Shown here in pieces: positions 52,024-60,608 of a stretch of 64,000 nucleotides of DNA; position 1 is the stretch's first letter; each line of letters opens with the position of its first letter. The stretch comes from Propioniciclava soli (GTDB lineage Bacteria > Actinomycetota > Actinomycetes > Propionibacteriales > Propionibacteriaceae), in the NCBI RefSeq assembly GCF_014858005.1, contig NZ_JACYOT010000011.1, positions 62,001 to 126,000 of the forward strand, read 5' to 3'. Made by a program: the position numbers and the translations under genes. Below the pieces are notes generated by a model. The model did no database searches. It saw only the letters and a program-made list of their open reading frames with translations, and was not told where the DNA came from.

Positions 52024-53489
52024 GTCCCGCGCGCCCGGCGCGGCCCGCCCGTGGTCGGCCCGGTGTTGACGGGCCGGGTGTTGACGGACCGGGTGCTGAC
52101 GGGCCGGGTGTTGACGGACGGGGTGCTGACCGCCCAGGTGCGGATCGGCCGGGTGCGGATCGGCCGGGTGCCGATCGGCCGGTGACGGCGTGGCGTGACC
52201 GCTTCGGCACCGTGCACGCGGAGGGGCGTCCTGCCGGCGCGCGCGACGAGCGCACCGCGGAGCGGGTGGTGGGTTGGCTGGAGCGGGCGTGGGCGTCCGC
52301 CACGGAGGCCGAGCGCGCAGCGTTGGCCGAGGAGGCGCTCGGGTCGGCCAACCCGGTGATCGTCCGGGAGCCGGCCGACCCGGGGTGGGCGCGGTGGACG
52401 TGGCTGGTCGTCGCGCCCGATGCGCACGCGGTGCTGCTGTGGACCAATCCGGTGTTCGACCACGCCGATGTGTCCCGGGCCGAGCTGACGCGGTTGGCCG
52501 GCTCCGACCTGTGGACCCTCTGCCTGCGCCTGCCGTCGGCGCTGCGCACGTCCTACCGGATCGCCGTCCACACCGAGGCGTCGCCGCCCCCGTGGCGGCT
52601 CGCGCAGGGAAGGCGTCCGGTGATCCTCGCAGCAATGACCGTGGCGCGCCCGGACGAGCGCTGCCCGGACGCGGTGGTCGGCTCGCGCGACACCCCGTCG
52701 TCGGTGGCGGCGGGTCCGTACGCGCCGCCCCTGTGGCCCGCGCCCGTGCGGCCCGCGCCGCCCGCTCCCTTGCGTCCCGTTGCCGCGGGCGGACGGCGGA
52801 AGGGGGCGGCAGGAGCGGGTGATGCCTCACCGCTCGTCGAACTGGACGTGCCGGGCGACTCGGGAGTGGACCGGCTGTGGGTGCTGGCACCGCGCTCGGC
52901 CACGCGGACGCCCCTGCTCGTGTTGTTCGACGGCGACGTCTGGCGGCACACAGTGCCAGACCTGATCGGCCGCGCGGTGGCGGCCGGCGTCATCGCGCCC
53001 CTGCACGTGGTGATGGTGGACTCCGGTGACGTGGACGCGCGGTGGGGCCGGCTCGGCGTCCCCGGCGGGCTCGTGGACGCGGTGCTGGAGCGCGTGTTGC
53101 CCCGCGTGCGGGCCGAGTTCGACGTGGATCCTGCCGGCGACGCGACCGTCGTCGCCGGCCAGAGCCTGGGCGGGATCGCCGCCCTCTGGGCCCTCGCGCT
53201 GGGCGAGGGCCAGGTGCGGCACGCGATCGCGCAGTCCCCGTCACTGTGGCGTTTCGGGATGGCCGAGCCGCTCCTGGCGGCGCCCGGCTGGCGCTCGATC
53301 GCGCTGCAGGCGGGCACCTACGAGGGCGACATGCTCGACCATGCGCGGGGAATGCACCGCGCGCTGCACGACGACGACCGCCGGGCGGGCCGCAGGGTGT
53401 CGTTGACGCCGTTCGAGGGCGGACACGACTGGGCCTGTTGGCGGGCGGGCCTGGTCGGGCCGCTGGCCGAGGCGCTGCGTCCCTCCTGA
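52020..53489 (+). CDS. Enterochelin esterase-type ferric siderophore hydrolase (Fes-like)
   Basis: A 489-residue protein from GTG 52020, or about 435 if GTG 52182 is used. An N-terminal Fes-type domain (RDRFGTVHAEGR...WTWLVVAPDAHAVLLWTNPV) precedes an esterase-D-like alpha/beta hydrolase with nucleophile VAGQSLGGIAALW and catalytic His in EGGHDWACWR. It would open the siderophore ester in the cytoplasm to release iron. Between the two possible starts lies an eight-unit 15-bp repeat encoding PGVDG/PGADR. Last gene of the iron operon. Confidence 0.88.
   Translation: MSPARPARPARGRPGVDGPGVDGPGADGPGVDGRGADRPGADRPGADRPGADRPVTAWRDRFGTVHAEGRPAGARDERTAERVVGWLERAWASATEAERAALAEEALGSANPVIVREPADPGWARWTWLVVAPDAHAVLLWTNPVFDHADVSRAELTRLAGSDLWTLCLRLPSALRTSYRIAVHTEASPPPWRLAQGRRPVILAAMTVARPDERCPDAVVGSRDTPSSVAAGPYAPPLWPAPVRPAPPAPLRPVAAGGRRKGAAGAGDASPLVELDVPGDSGVDRLWVLAPRSATRTPLLVLFDGDVWRHTVPDLIGRAVAAGVIAPLHVVMVDSGDVDARWGRLGVPGGLVDAVLERVLPRVRAEFDVDPAGDATVVAGQSLGGIAALWALALGEGQVRHAIAQSPSLWRFGMAEPLLAAPGWRSIALQAGTYEGDMLDHARGMHRALHDDDRRAGRRVSLTPFEGGHDWACWRAGLVGPLAEALRPS
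52062..52181 (+). repeat. 15-bp tandem repeat (8 units) at the start of the esterase gene
   Basis: Eight consecutive 15-bp units (52062-52181) derive from GGTGTTGACGGGCCG, drifting to GGTGCGGATCGGCCG. In the esterase frame they encode a collagen-like G-V/A-D-G/R-P pentapeptide. If translation begins at GTG 52182 the array is untranslated leader. Confidence 0.92.
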
Positions 53490-53518
53490 GGGCCGCCGCC
53501 CGCGGCGTCCGGGGTGAT

Positions 53519-54238
53519 TCAGAGGAACGAGCGCAGCGTCCGGGCGTCGCGGACGGCGTTGCCGTCACCGTCGTTGTTGAAGTAGGCGTACACATCGCGG
53601 CCCTGGGCCTCCCATTCGCGGATCCGGTCGGCCCACCAGCGGAGGTCGTCGTCGGTGTACGAACCGCCGTAGAGCCAGTGATCGTCGGGGCCGTGGAGGC
53701 GGACGTACACCGCCTGGCCCGTGGCGCGCAGCACACACGGCAGCCCGGCGCCGGACATCACGACGTAGCTCGCGCGGCGCCGTTCCAGCAGGGCGAACAC
53801 GTCGTGGCACACCCAGGACGGGTGCCGGAACTCCACGGCGGCCGGCACCCACCACGGCAGGAGGCCGAGGAAGTGGTCGAGGCGGGCGTCATCCCGCTCG
53901 AGATCGGGCGGCAGCTGCACGAGCAGCATGCCGCGCTTGTCGTACAGCCTGTCCCAGGCGGCAGTGATGCGGCCCACCCAGTACTCGGGTTCGGCCAGCC
54001 GGCGCGCGTGGGTGAGGGCGCGCGGGGCTTTGACCGTCAGCCGGAACCCCTGGGGCAGGCGCTGCTGCCACGAGGTGAAGCTGGCGTCGCGGGGCCACCG
54101 ATAGAAGCTGGCGTTGAGCTCGACGGTGGCGAAGGCCTCGGCATAGCGGGCGAGCCGGCCGCGCGGGGTGCAGCCGTGGTACAGCACATCGTTCCAGTGG
54201 TCGTAGGACCATCCCGACGTGCCGATCCAGGTGCCCAT
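53519..54238 (-). CDS. DUF72 domain-containing protein
   Basis: A 239-residue TIM-barrel-like DUF72 protein. GTWIGTSGWSYDHW at the start, YAEAFATVELNASFYRWP, FRLTVKAPRALTH, VEFRHPSW and YAYFNNDGDGNAVRDA at the end are the family landmarks. Function is unknown; some relatives are implicated in nucleic acid or sugar chemistry. TACGGT ends 6 nt before the ATG (leaderless). Divergent from the AraC-type regulator and convergent with the esterase gene. Confidence 0.92.
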   Translation of the reverse strand: MGTWIGTSGWSYDHWNDVLYHGCTPRGRLARYAEAFATVELNASFYRWPRDASFTSWQQRLPQGFRLTVKAPRALTHARRLAEPEYWVGRITAAWDRLYDKRGMLLVQLPPDLERDDARLDHFLGLLPWWVPAAVEFRHPSWVCHDVFALLERRRASYVVMSGAGLPCVLRATGQAVYVRLHGPDDHWLYGGSYTDDDLRWWADRIREWEAQGRDVYAYFNNDGDGNAVRDARTLRSFL

Positions 54239-54285
54239 GGCCTGACCGTACGCCGATCGGCCCGGGGGTTCACGCCCACGGGGCG

Positions 54286-54303
54286 CGGGGTTAGCATCAA
54301 CGG
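54286..54303 (+). promoter_or_regulatory. Leaderless promoter of the AraC-type regulator
   Basis: TAGCAT (54292-54297) ends 6 nt before the GTG start at 54304, and a -35-like TTCACG lies 17 nt further upstream (from about 54269). The interval is shared with the divergent DUF72 promoter. Confidence 0.55.
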
Positions 54304-55053
54304 GTGACCCCACGGCACAGCCCCGCGCTTGAGGCGTCCGCCCTGGGCACAGTACTGACGCTGGCGCGCGAACGGGCCACCGAGGGGATCACGGTGGGCG
54401 ACCTGGCGGACGCGGCCGGTTACAGCCCGTTCCATTTCTCGCGGCTGTTCTCCGCCGTGCTTCCGATGTCGCCCGGCCAGTACCTGACGGTGCTGCGCAT
54501 GGACGCGGCCAAGCGGCTGCTGCTGGCGGGCACCGATCCGGTGATCGACGTGGCCACCGCGGTCGGGTTCGACTCGCTGTCGAGCTTCGCGCGGCGGTTC
54601 CGGGCCACGGTCGGGGTGCCGCCGGCCCAGATGCGTCAGCTCGCCGCCCGGTTGGCGGACGCCCCGCTGCGTCCGTTCCGCCTCGGTGACCCCGGGCAGC
54701 CGGGCGTCCGGGTGCGCATGGTGGTGCCGGACGCCGTGCGCCCATCCCGGGACGTCCAGATCTGGGCCGGCTGGTTCGCCCAACCGGCGCCGCTCGGCGT
54801 CCCGCGCGGAGGGGTGCTGCTGGACGCGGCCGTCGACGTCGAGATCCCGCTGTGCCCGGGGTACCCGTGGTTGCTGGCGAACGTGCTGCCCGCCGGCGCG
54901 GATCCGGCGGAGCAGATCGCGCCCAGCCGGTTGATCGTGGCGGTGCACCCCCAGCCGATTGTGGCGCCGTGCGCGGTGACGCTGCGCTTCTCCCCGGCGA
55001 ACTCGACCGTGCCGATCCTGACCGCGTTGCCGAGCCTGTGGCGTCCGGAGTGA
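54304..55053 (+). CDS. AraC family transcriptional regulator
   Basis: The 249-residue protein has its AraC-type DNA-binding domain at the N-terminus: two helix-turn-helix units (ITVGDLADAAGYSPFHFSRLFSA and DVATAVGFDSLSSFARRFRATVG). A C-terminal effector domain of about 130 residues ends NSTVPILTALPSL. This reversed order occurs in regulators of the GyrI-like type. A 20-bp-phased array of ACGTGGCG motifs lies immediately downstream and could be its target (inference). Confidence 0.88.
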   Translation: MTPRHSPALEASALGTVLTLARERATEGITVGDLADAAGYSPFHFSRLFSAVLPMSPGQYLTVLRMDAAKRLLLAGTDPVIDVATAVGFDSLSSFARRFRATVGVPPAQMRQLAARLADAPLRPFRLGDPGQPGVRVRMVVPDAVRPSRDVQIWAGWFAQPAPLGVPRGGVLLDAAVDVEIPLCPGYPWLLANVLPAGADPAEQIAPSRLIVAVHPQPIVAPCAVTLRFSPANSTVPILTALPSLWRPE

Positions 55054-55090
55054 ATGGCCCTCGGGGCGTCCGGAGTGGCGCGTCGGACGC

Positions 55091-55260
55091 ACGTGGCGCG
55101 CTTCGGTCTCACGTGGCGCACTTGGTGCTCACGCGGCGGACTTGAGGCGCACGTGGCGCAGTGGAGCTCACGTGGAGGGCCCTACACGGCACGCCAAGTG
55201 AGCTGCGCTGCGCCACGTGGTAATGGGGTACGCCAAGTGACGTTGGGGTGCGCCACGTGG
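55091..55260. repeat. 20-bp-phased array of ACGTGGCG motifs with a central inversion
   Basis: ACGTGGCG-like octamers start at 55091, 55111, 55131, 55151 and 55170 (plus orientation). Inverted copies CGCCAAGT or CGCCACGT start at 55192, 55211, 55231 and 55251. Spacing is 19-21 bp throughout, two helical turns, so all sites face one side of the DNA. Open frames across it are low-quality. The remainder of the 325-nt gap 55054-55378 contains a 10-bp direct repeat (CAAGCTCAGA) near 55332-55355 and the ribosome site of the next gene. Confidence 0.85.
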
Positions 55261-55378
55261 GGTCGAAAGGAGCGCAGGATCGGACAAACCTGGCGGCCGG
55301 CGGCTCCGTAGCGTTGGGCGTGCCAGACCAGCAAGCTCAGATCAACAAGCTCAGACCGACAAACAAGGAGAGAACGTC

Positions 55379-56155
55379 ATGACGACACTTGGCCAGCCCG
55401 TGTGGGTGGATTTCGGTTCGACCGACTTTGCGGCCAGCAAGGCCTTCTACGAGCAGCTCTTTGGGTGGGAGCTGACCGACAGCGGCGAGGAGATGGGGCA
55501 CTACCACATGATCACCGCGGGGGGTGACCTCGTGGCCGGCGGCATGGACGTGACGGGTATGACGTGCCCCGCGGGGGATCAGATCCCCAGCAGTTGGAGC
55601 GTGTTCCTGGGCACGGACGACATCGACGCCACCTTCGCCCGAGCGCTCGGGGCCGGGGCGACGGAGGTGATGGCACCGACGGATGCCGGGGGCGCCGGGC
55701 GCCACGCGGTGCTGCTCGACCCGACGGGCGCCGCCGTGGGGTTGTGGCAGGGGGCTGAGATCGAGGGGTTCGTCTTCTCCGGAAAGCCCGGGACGCCCGC
55801 CTGGTTCGAGCTGATGACCAGCGACTACGAGGTGGCGCTGGAGTTCTACAGCACGGTGTTCGAGGTGACGATGGTGCCGATGGGCATGGACGCCGCCGAG
55901 TACGCGACCGCCGGCCCCGCCGAGGAGGCCAGCTTCGGCATCGGCGGCGGCGCCGGTGGGAACGGCCCCGAAGCGGGGTGGCGCGCGTACTTCGTCGTGG
56001 AGCAGTGTGACGCGACGCTCGATCGGGTGCGCGAACTCGGCGGCACGGTGCTGGACGGCCCGGACGACTCCCCGTTCGGACGCCTCGCCGCCGTCGCTGA
56101 CCCCCCCGGGGCGAGCTTCATGGTGATCTCACCGAGCGAGGCGGCCGGCGCCTGA
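55379..56155 (+). CDS. VOC family protein (two glyoxalase-like domains)
   Basis: The 258-residue protein has two vicinal-oxygen-chelate modules: residues about 5-125 (PVWVDFGSTDFAASKAFYEQLFGWELTD ... LLDPTGAAVGLWQ) and about 135-255 (AWFELMTSDYEVALEFYSTVFEV ... VADPPGASFMVISP). The pattern is close to mycobacterial Cfp30B-like proteins; no reaction is known. AAGGAGAG precedes the ATG. A 52-bp palindrome follows. Confidence 0.9.
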   Translation: MTTLGQPVWVDFGSTDFAASKAFYEQLFGWELTDSGEEMGHYHMITAGGDLVAGGMDVTGMTCPAGDQIPSSWSVFLGTDDIDATFARALGAGATEVMAPTDAGGAGRHAVLLDPTGAAVGLWQGAEIEGFVFSGKPGTPAWFELMTSDYEVALEFYSTVFEVTMVPMGMDAAEYATAGPAEEASFGIGGGAGGNGPEAGWRAYFVVEQCDATLDRVRELGGTVLDGPDDSPFGRLAAVADPPGASFMVISPSEAAGA

Positions 56156-56172
56156 TCGCACGGGTGATCGGG

Positions 56173-56224
56173 CATTTGGACCCGAGGTTGTGGCGCCATG
56201 GCGCCACAACCTCGGGTCCAAATG
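56173..56224. repeat. 52-nt perfect palindrome (copy 1)
   Basis: The two 26-nt halves are exact reverse complements, starting CATTTGGACCCGAGG and centred on GGCGCCATGGCGCC. It follows the VOC gene by 17 nt and may terminate it. A related element lies at 61643-61692. Confidence 0.95.
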
Positions 56225-56284
56225 TCACGTCCAGGGGCCCCGGAGACCCCCAGGCCTGGACCCAACCGGGGCTGGGATAACGAA

Positions 56285-56337
56285 ACCGTAACGGTCTGCT
56301 CAAACGATTTACCAACGAGCGTCGCTCGGCGTAGCGT
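56285..56337 (+). promoter_or_regulatory. Promoter/operator region of the sugar ABC operon
   Basis: A possible promoter is TTTACC (56308-56313) and TAGCGT (56332-56337), 18 nt apart. Two odd palindromes flank or fill it: ACCGT-a-ACGGT (56285-56295) and GAGCG-t-CGCTC (56317-56327, inside the spacer). These are candidate sites for the LacI-type regulator at the end of the locus. Confidence 0.45.
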
Positions 56338-56404
56338 TTTCATCACCCCCCGAGGCGGATGCCCCGGTTCCCCGAGCAATGACCAGCTCCCAGGAGGAAC
56401 GCCG

Positions 56405-57700
56405 ATGAACAGACGCACGATCGGAGTCGTTGCGATGGCCGCCGCGCTCGCTGTCGCGGGCAGCGCATGCAGCAGCCAGGACCGTGACGGGTGGGACGGC
56501 ACCGGCCCCGTCCCCATCACCTTGTGGACCCATTCCGCCGGCAACGAGGGTGAGATGGAGGTGATTTCGCAGATCATCGACGACTACAACGCCTCCACGG
56601 ACGCCTACGAGGTCGTCCGCCAGGACTTCCCGCAGGACGCCTACAACACCTCGGTGCAGGGGGCGGCGGCGTCCAACGACCTGCCCTGCATTCTCGACGT
56701 GGACGGCCCGATCATGCCCAACTGGGCGTGGAACGGCTGGCTCGTGCCGTCGGGGTTGACGGAGAGCGACGTCGCGAACTTCCTGCCCTCCACGGTGGGC
56801 CGCTACAACGACGAGATCTACACGGTGGGCTACTGGGACGCCACGACCGTCATGTTCTCGCGCCGCTCGGTGCTCGAGGGGCTCGACATCCGCATCCCGA
56901 CGGTGGAGCAGCCGTGGACGGCGAGCGAGTTCGACGACGCGCTGCGCCGCATCCAGGATTCGGGCCAGTTCGACCACGCGGTCGACTGGGGGCCCAGCGA
57001 CCAGTCCGAGTGGTACACCTACGCGTTCTCCCCGTTGTTGCAGAGCTTCGGCGGGGACCTCGTCGACCGGAACACCTACGCCAGCGCCGACGGCGTGCTC
57101 AACAGCCCGGAGTCGCTCGCCTTCGCGGAATGGTTCCAGAACCAGTTCGACTCCGGCCTGGCCCCGCGCTCGAACGCCCAGGACCGCACCGAATTCCGCA
57201 ACGAGCGGGTGGCGATCCAGTACAGCGGCAACTGGGGTTACCTCCAGAACTACACCGAGTTCGGCGACGACCTGCTCGTCCTGCCCCCGCCCGATTTCGG
57301 CGACGGACCCAAGGTCGGCGTCGGCTCGTGGCAGTACGGCCTGACGCGAACCTGCACCGACCGGCAGCGCGAGGGCGCCCTGGAGTACCTGCGCTTCTCG
57401 ATGCAGGACCGCTACATCGCCCAGTTCTCCGACGTTACCTCGCTGATCCCGGCCACCACCACCGCGGCGGAGCTCACGACGTCCGGCTACTACGGGCCCG
57501 GAGAGCCCCTGGAGTTCCTGACACCCATGTCGGAGCAGTTCGGCCTCGTCCGACCCGTGACGCCGGCCTACCCCGTCATCAGCCAGGTGTTCCAGCAGCA
57601 GTTCCAGAACCTCGTCGCCGGGGAGGACCCCGAGCAGGTGCTCGACCAGTCCGTCCGCGAGATCGACGCCGACATCAACGCCGCCCGGTACAACCGGTGA
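56405..57700 (+). CDS. Sugar ABC transporter substrate-binding lipoprotein
   Basis: A 431-residue family 1 solute-binding protein with signal peptide and lipobox AGSAC. Mature-region hallmarks are ITLWTHSAGNEGEMEVISQIIDDYN, the YNDEIYTVGYWDATTVMFSRRSVLEG block and ERVAIQYSGNWGYL. It receives an oligosaccharide for the two downstream permeases. AGGAGGAACG precedes the ATG. The GH32-like enzyme in the same operon suggests a fructose-containing or related substrate (inference). Confidence 0.93.
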   Translation: MNRRTIGVVAMAAALAVAGSACSSQDRDGWDGTGPVPITLWTHSAGNEGEMEVISQIIDDYNASTDAYEVVRQDFPQDAYNTSVQGAAASNDLPCILDVDGPIMPNWAWNGWLVPSGLTESDVANFLPSTVGRYNDEIYTVGYWDATTVMFSRRSVLEGLDIRIPTVEQPWTASEFDDALRRIQDSGQFDHAVDWGPSDQSEWYTYAFSPLLQSFGGDLVDRNTYASADGVLNSPESLAFAEWFQNQFDSGLAPRSNAQDRTEFRNERVAIQYSGNWGYLQNYTEFGDDLLVLPPPDFGDGPKVGVGSWQYGLTRTCTDRQREGALEYLRFSMQDRYIAQFSDVTSLIPATTTAAELTTSGYYGPGEPLEFLTPMSEQFGLVRPVTPAYPVISQVFQQQFQNLVAGEDPEQVLDQSVREIDADINAARYNR

Positions 57701-57717
57701 CCGAGAGGAGCCCCGCC

Positions 57718-58656
57718 ATGTCATCCACCGTCCACCCTTCCCGCGCCGCTGGCGCCGCACCGGCCCGCGGTACCGCAGCGACCCCCGGGCGCGGCGCGTC
57801 GTCCATCAACGCCCAGGAGCGCCGCGCGGCCTACCTGTTCCTCGCCCCGGCCGTGGTGTTGCTGACCGTCTTCCTCATCGTCCCCGTCATCATGAGCTTT
57901 GCCCTGGGCTTCACCAACGCCCGGCTGGGCGCCGACTTCGCCCCCGAGTTCGTCGGGCTCGCGCAGTTCGTGCGTGCCCTCACCGCCGACCCGACGTTCT
58001 GGGCCGGCCTGCGCAACATCGCCGTGTTCGTCCTGGTGGTCGTGCCCGTGCAGGGTGGGCTCGGCCTGGCACTGGCCCTGCTCGTCAACCAGAAGCTGCG
58101 CGGCATCACGGCCTTCCGGGTGATGTTCTTCATGCCCGTGGTGACGTCGATGGTGGTCGTGGCGATGCTGTGGCGGTTCATGTACCAGCAGGACGGGCTC
58201 ATCAACGCCATCTTCGGGTTCAACGTCGACTGGCTCAACGACCCGACCACGGCGCTCCCGGCGGTCATCGTCATGTCGATCTGGCAGGGGGTCGGCTTCC
58301 ACATGATCCTGTGGCTCTCGGGCCTGCAGACCATCAACCACGATCTCTACGAGGCGGCCTCGCTGGACGGCGCGAGCCGGTGGCAGCAGTTCTGGAACGT
58401 CACCATCCCCGGGCTGCGGCCGACGTTCGTGTTCATCTTCATCACGATCACGATCGCGGCGTTCTCCCTGTTCACCCAGATCGACGTCATGACCAGCGGT
58501 GGCCCTGCCAACGCCACCACGACGCTCGTGTACCACATCATCCAGATGGGTTCGGGACGCGGCGACGTCGGCTACGGCTCGGCGCTGAGCCTCATCTTCT
58601 TCATCATCGTCCTGGCCGTCACGCTGCTGCAGCGGGCCCTCACCAAGGAGGACTGA
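57718..58656 (+). CDS. Sugar ABC transporter permease (MalF type)
   Basis: A 312-residue permease with a cytoplasmic Ala/Pro-rich N-terminus, six helices (first AAYLFLAPAVVLLTVFLIVPVI) and the EAA loop [35 protein letters not shown] precedes the ATG, 17 nt after the receptor gene. Three nucleotides separate it from the next permease. Confidence 0.94.
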   Translation: MSSTVHPSRAAGAAPARGTAATPGRGASSINAQERRAAYLFLAPAVVLLTVFLIVPVIMSFALGFTNARLGADFAPEFVGLAQFVRALTADPTFWAGLRNIAVFVLVVVPVQGGLGLALALLVNQKLRGITAFRVMFFMPVVTSMVVVAMLWRFMYQQDGLINAIFGFNVDWLNDPTTALPAVIVMSIWQGVGFHMILWLSGLQTINHDLYEAASLDGASRWQQFWNVTIPGLRPTFVFIFITITIAAFSLFTQIDVMTSGGPANATTTLVYHIIQMGSGRGDVGYGSALSLIFFIIVLAVTLLQRALTKED

Positions 58657-58659
58657 GCC

Positions 58660-59619
58660 ATGAGTTCCAACGCTCCCACCCCGGCGACCACCGCAGCCGC
58701 AGCCGCCAAGCCGCCCACGCGGCCGCTGCGGTCCTCGGGTACCGACAAGGGCAATCCCTGGACCTACATCCCGCTCGTGCTGCTCGCGGTCACGTTCGTT
58801 CTGCCGCTGTTGTTCATGATCAGCTCGAGCTTCAAGCCGCGCGACCAGATCCTGGCCGACCTGACGAGCTGGCGGGCGTTCCTGCCCGTCGGTGACCTGT
58901 CGCTCGACAACTACGCCGGCGTCTTCGACCGCGTGCCGGTGGGGCAGTTCTTCTGGGTCTCGACGGTGGTCACCGTCTCGATCGTGGTGCTCGGGCTCAT
59001 CGTCAACTCGATGGCCGGGTTCGCCCTGGCGCGCCTGAACTTCCGCGGACGCGGCGTCCTGTTGGGCATCATCATCGCGACGCTGATCGTCCCCTTCGAG
59101 ACGTTCGCGATCCCGATGGTGTACCTCGTGTCCAATCTGCCGCGGGTGGTGCTTCACTCCGACGGCTTCGCGCTGCGCATGGGCTGGGCGAACAGCTACG
59201 AGGTGCTGATCATCCCGTTCATCGCCAACGCGTTCTCCATCTTCTTGTTCACGCAGTACTACCGCTCGATTCCCAAGGAACTCGACGAGGCGGCGCGCGT
59301 CGACGGGGCCGGCTGGTTCCGCATCTACCGCTCGGTGATCTCGCCGCTGGCGGGGCCGGCGTTCGCGACGTCGGCGATCCTGACGTTCCTGCCCCAGTGG
59401 AACTCCTACCTGTGGCCGCTGCTGGTCATCCAGCAGGAGAACATGCGGCCCGTCCAGGTCGGCATGCGCTACTTCTTCGCGTCCGCCACGGCCGAGGGGA
59501 CGCCGTGGGGCCAGATCATGGCCTACACGTCGCTGATCACCATTCCCGTCATCCTGGTGTTCCTCATGTTCCAGCGCGCCTTCATCTCCTCGATCGCGAG
59601 CTCGGGGGTGAAGGGGTGA
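58660..59619 (+). CDS. Sugar ABC transporter permease (MalG type)
   Basis: A 319-residue permease with six helices and the EAA loop KELDEAARVDGAGWFRIYRSVISPLAGP. It closes the importer; again there is no ATPase gene in the operon, so a shared ATPase elsewhere must energise it. The stop overlaps the GTG of the glycosidase-like gene (GTGA). Confidence 0.94.
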   Translation: MSSNAPTPATTAAAAAKPPTRPLRSSGTDKGNPWTYIPLVLLAVTFVLPLLFMISSSFKPRDQILADLTSWRAFLPVGDLSLDNYAGVFDRVPVGQFFWVSTVVTVSIVVLGLIVNSMAGFALARLNFRGRGVLLGIIIATLIVPFETFAIPMVYLVSNLPRVVLHSDGFALRMGWANSYEVLIIPFIANAFSIFLFTQYYRSIPKELDEAARVDGAGWFRIYRSVISPLAGPAFATSAILTFLPQWNSYLWPLLVIQQENMRPVQVGMRYFFASATAEGTPWGQIMAYTSLITIPVILVFLMFQRAFISSIASSGVKG

Positions 59620-60539
59620 GCCTGCGTCTGGAGGACCGTTGGGTCTGGGACTCCTGGCCGTTCACCGATGACGAGGGCCGCCACCACCTGTTCTACCTGC
59701 AGGCGTACCGGTCACTCGGCGATGCGCACGCCCGCCACATGAATCCCTCGATCGGCCACGCGGTGAGTGACGACTGGCGCACGTGGCAGGTGCTCCCGGA
59801 CGCCCTCGCCCCCCGCACCTCGCCGGGCTGGGACGACGGCACCACGTGGACGGGATCGGTGGTGCAGGGCCCGTCCGGGCGGTACCACCTGTTCTACACG
59901 GGGGCCTCGCGGGCCGAGGATTGCCTGGTGCAGCGCATCGGGCGCGCCGACTCCGACGACCTCATCCACTGGGAGCGCTTCGGCGACGCCCCGCTGGTCG
60001 AGGCCGATGCGGCCTGGTACGAGAAGCTGGGTGGCCCGTGGCACGACGAGGCGTGGCGCGACCCCTGGGTGGTGGCCGACCCGGACGGCGACGGCTGGCA
60101 CATGCTCATCACGGCCCGCGCCAACCACGGCGAGCCGTTCTCCCGCGGCGTGGTGGGGCACGCCTGGTCGGCCGACCTGGATGCGTGGGAGGCGCGTCCG
60201 CCCTTGTCGGAGCCCGGAAAGTTCGGGCAGATGGAGGTCTTCTCCTACACCGAGTTCGACGGACGCCCCCACCTCGTCTTCTGCACCGGGACGCCCGAAC
60301 TAAACCCCGCGTTGCACCCGCCGGGCCAATTGGGTGGGATGTGGCTGCTGGACGGGCCCGGCCTGCTCGGGCCGTGGGAGGTCAACCGGGCCCGCCGCGT
60401 CGACCACGCGTCGCTGTATGCGGCGCGGCTCATCACCGACCTGGACGGCGAACCCAAGCTGCTCGGCTTCAGCGACATGGTGGATGAGGCCTTCGTCGGT
60501 GAACTGCTCGATCCGGTGCCGGTCACGTTCGAGAGCTGA
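59616..60539 (+). CDS. GH32/GH68-clan glycoside hydrolase (intracellular)
   Basis: A 307-residue five-bladed beta-propeller type glycosidase. WVWDSWPF near the N-terminus fits the nucleophile-Asp region, TWTGSVVQG the second motif, EAWRDPWVVADPDG the hallmark RDP motif, and QMEVFSYTEF could hold the acid/base Glu. No signal peptide, so it would act on imported oligosaccharide. It is shorter than classical invertases and lacks their C-terminal beta-sandwich. Translationally coupled to the permease gene (GTGA). Confidence 0.82.
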   Translation: MSLRLEDRWVWDSWPFTDDEGRHHLFYLQAYRSLGDAHARHMNPSIGHAVSDDWRTWQVLPDALAPRTSPGWDDGTTWTGSVVQGPSGRYHLFYTGASRAEDCLVQRIGRADSDDLIHWERFGDAPLVEADAAWYEKLGGPWHDEAWRDPWVVADPDGDGWHMLITARANHGEPFSRGVVGHAWSADLDAWEARPPLSEPGKFGQMEVFSYTEFDGRPHLVFCTGTPELNPALHPPGQLGGMWLLDGPGLLGPWEVNRARRVDHASLYAARLITDLDGEPKLLGFSDMVDEAFVGELLDPVPVTFES

Positions 60540-60608
60540 GCCTCGAGGGCGTGGCACCATGGCGTCCGGCTCCCCACGTGGGGGGCGTCAGGGTAGAAAG
60601 AGGTGGGT

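Noticed and set aside
49936-52890. A 984-codon antisense frame across the iron operon
   Set aside because: It overlaps three conserved genes on the other strand and its translation is Arg/Pro-rich without domains; long spurious frames are expected at 70% GC.
55091-55260. CRISPR array
   Set aside because: The periodic motif is only about 8 bp with a 20-bp period and it inverts halfway; CRISPR repeats are longer, same-oriented and separated by unique spacers, and no cas gene is near.
55054-55311. 85-codon plus-strand frame over the phased array
   Set aside because: The translation follows the repeat (WRTWCSRGG-like) and has no family similarity or ribosome site.
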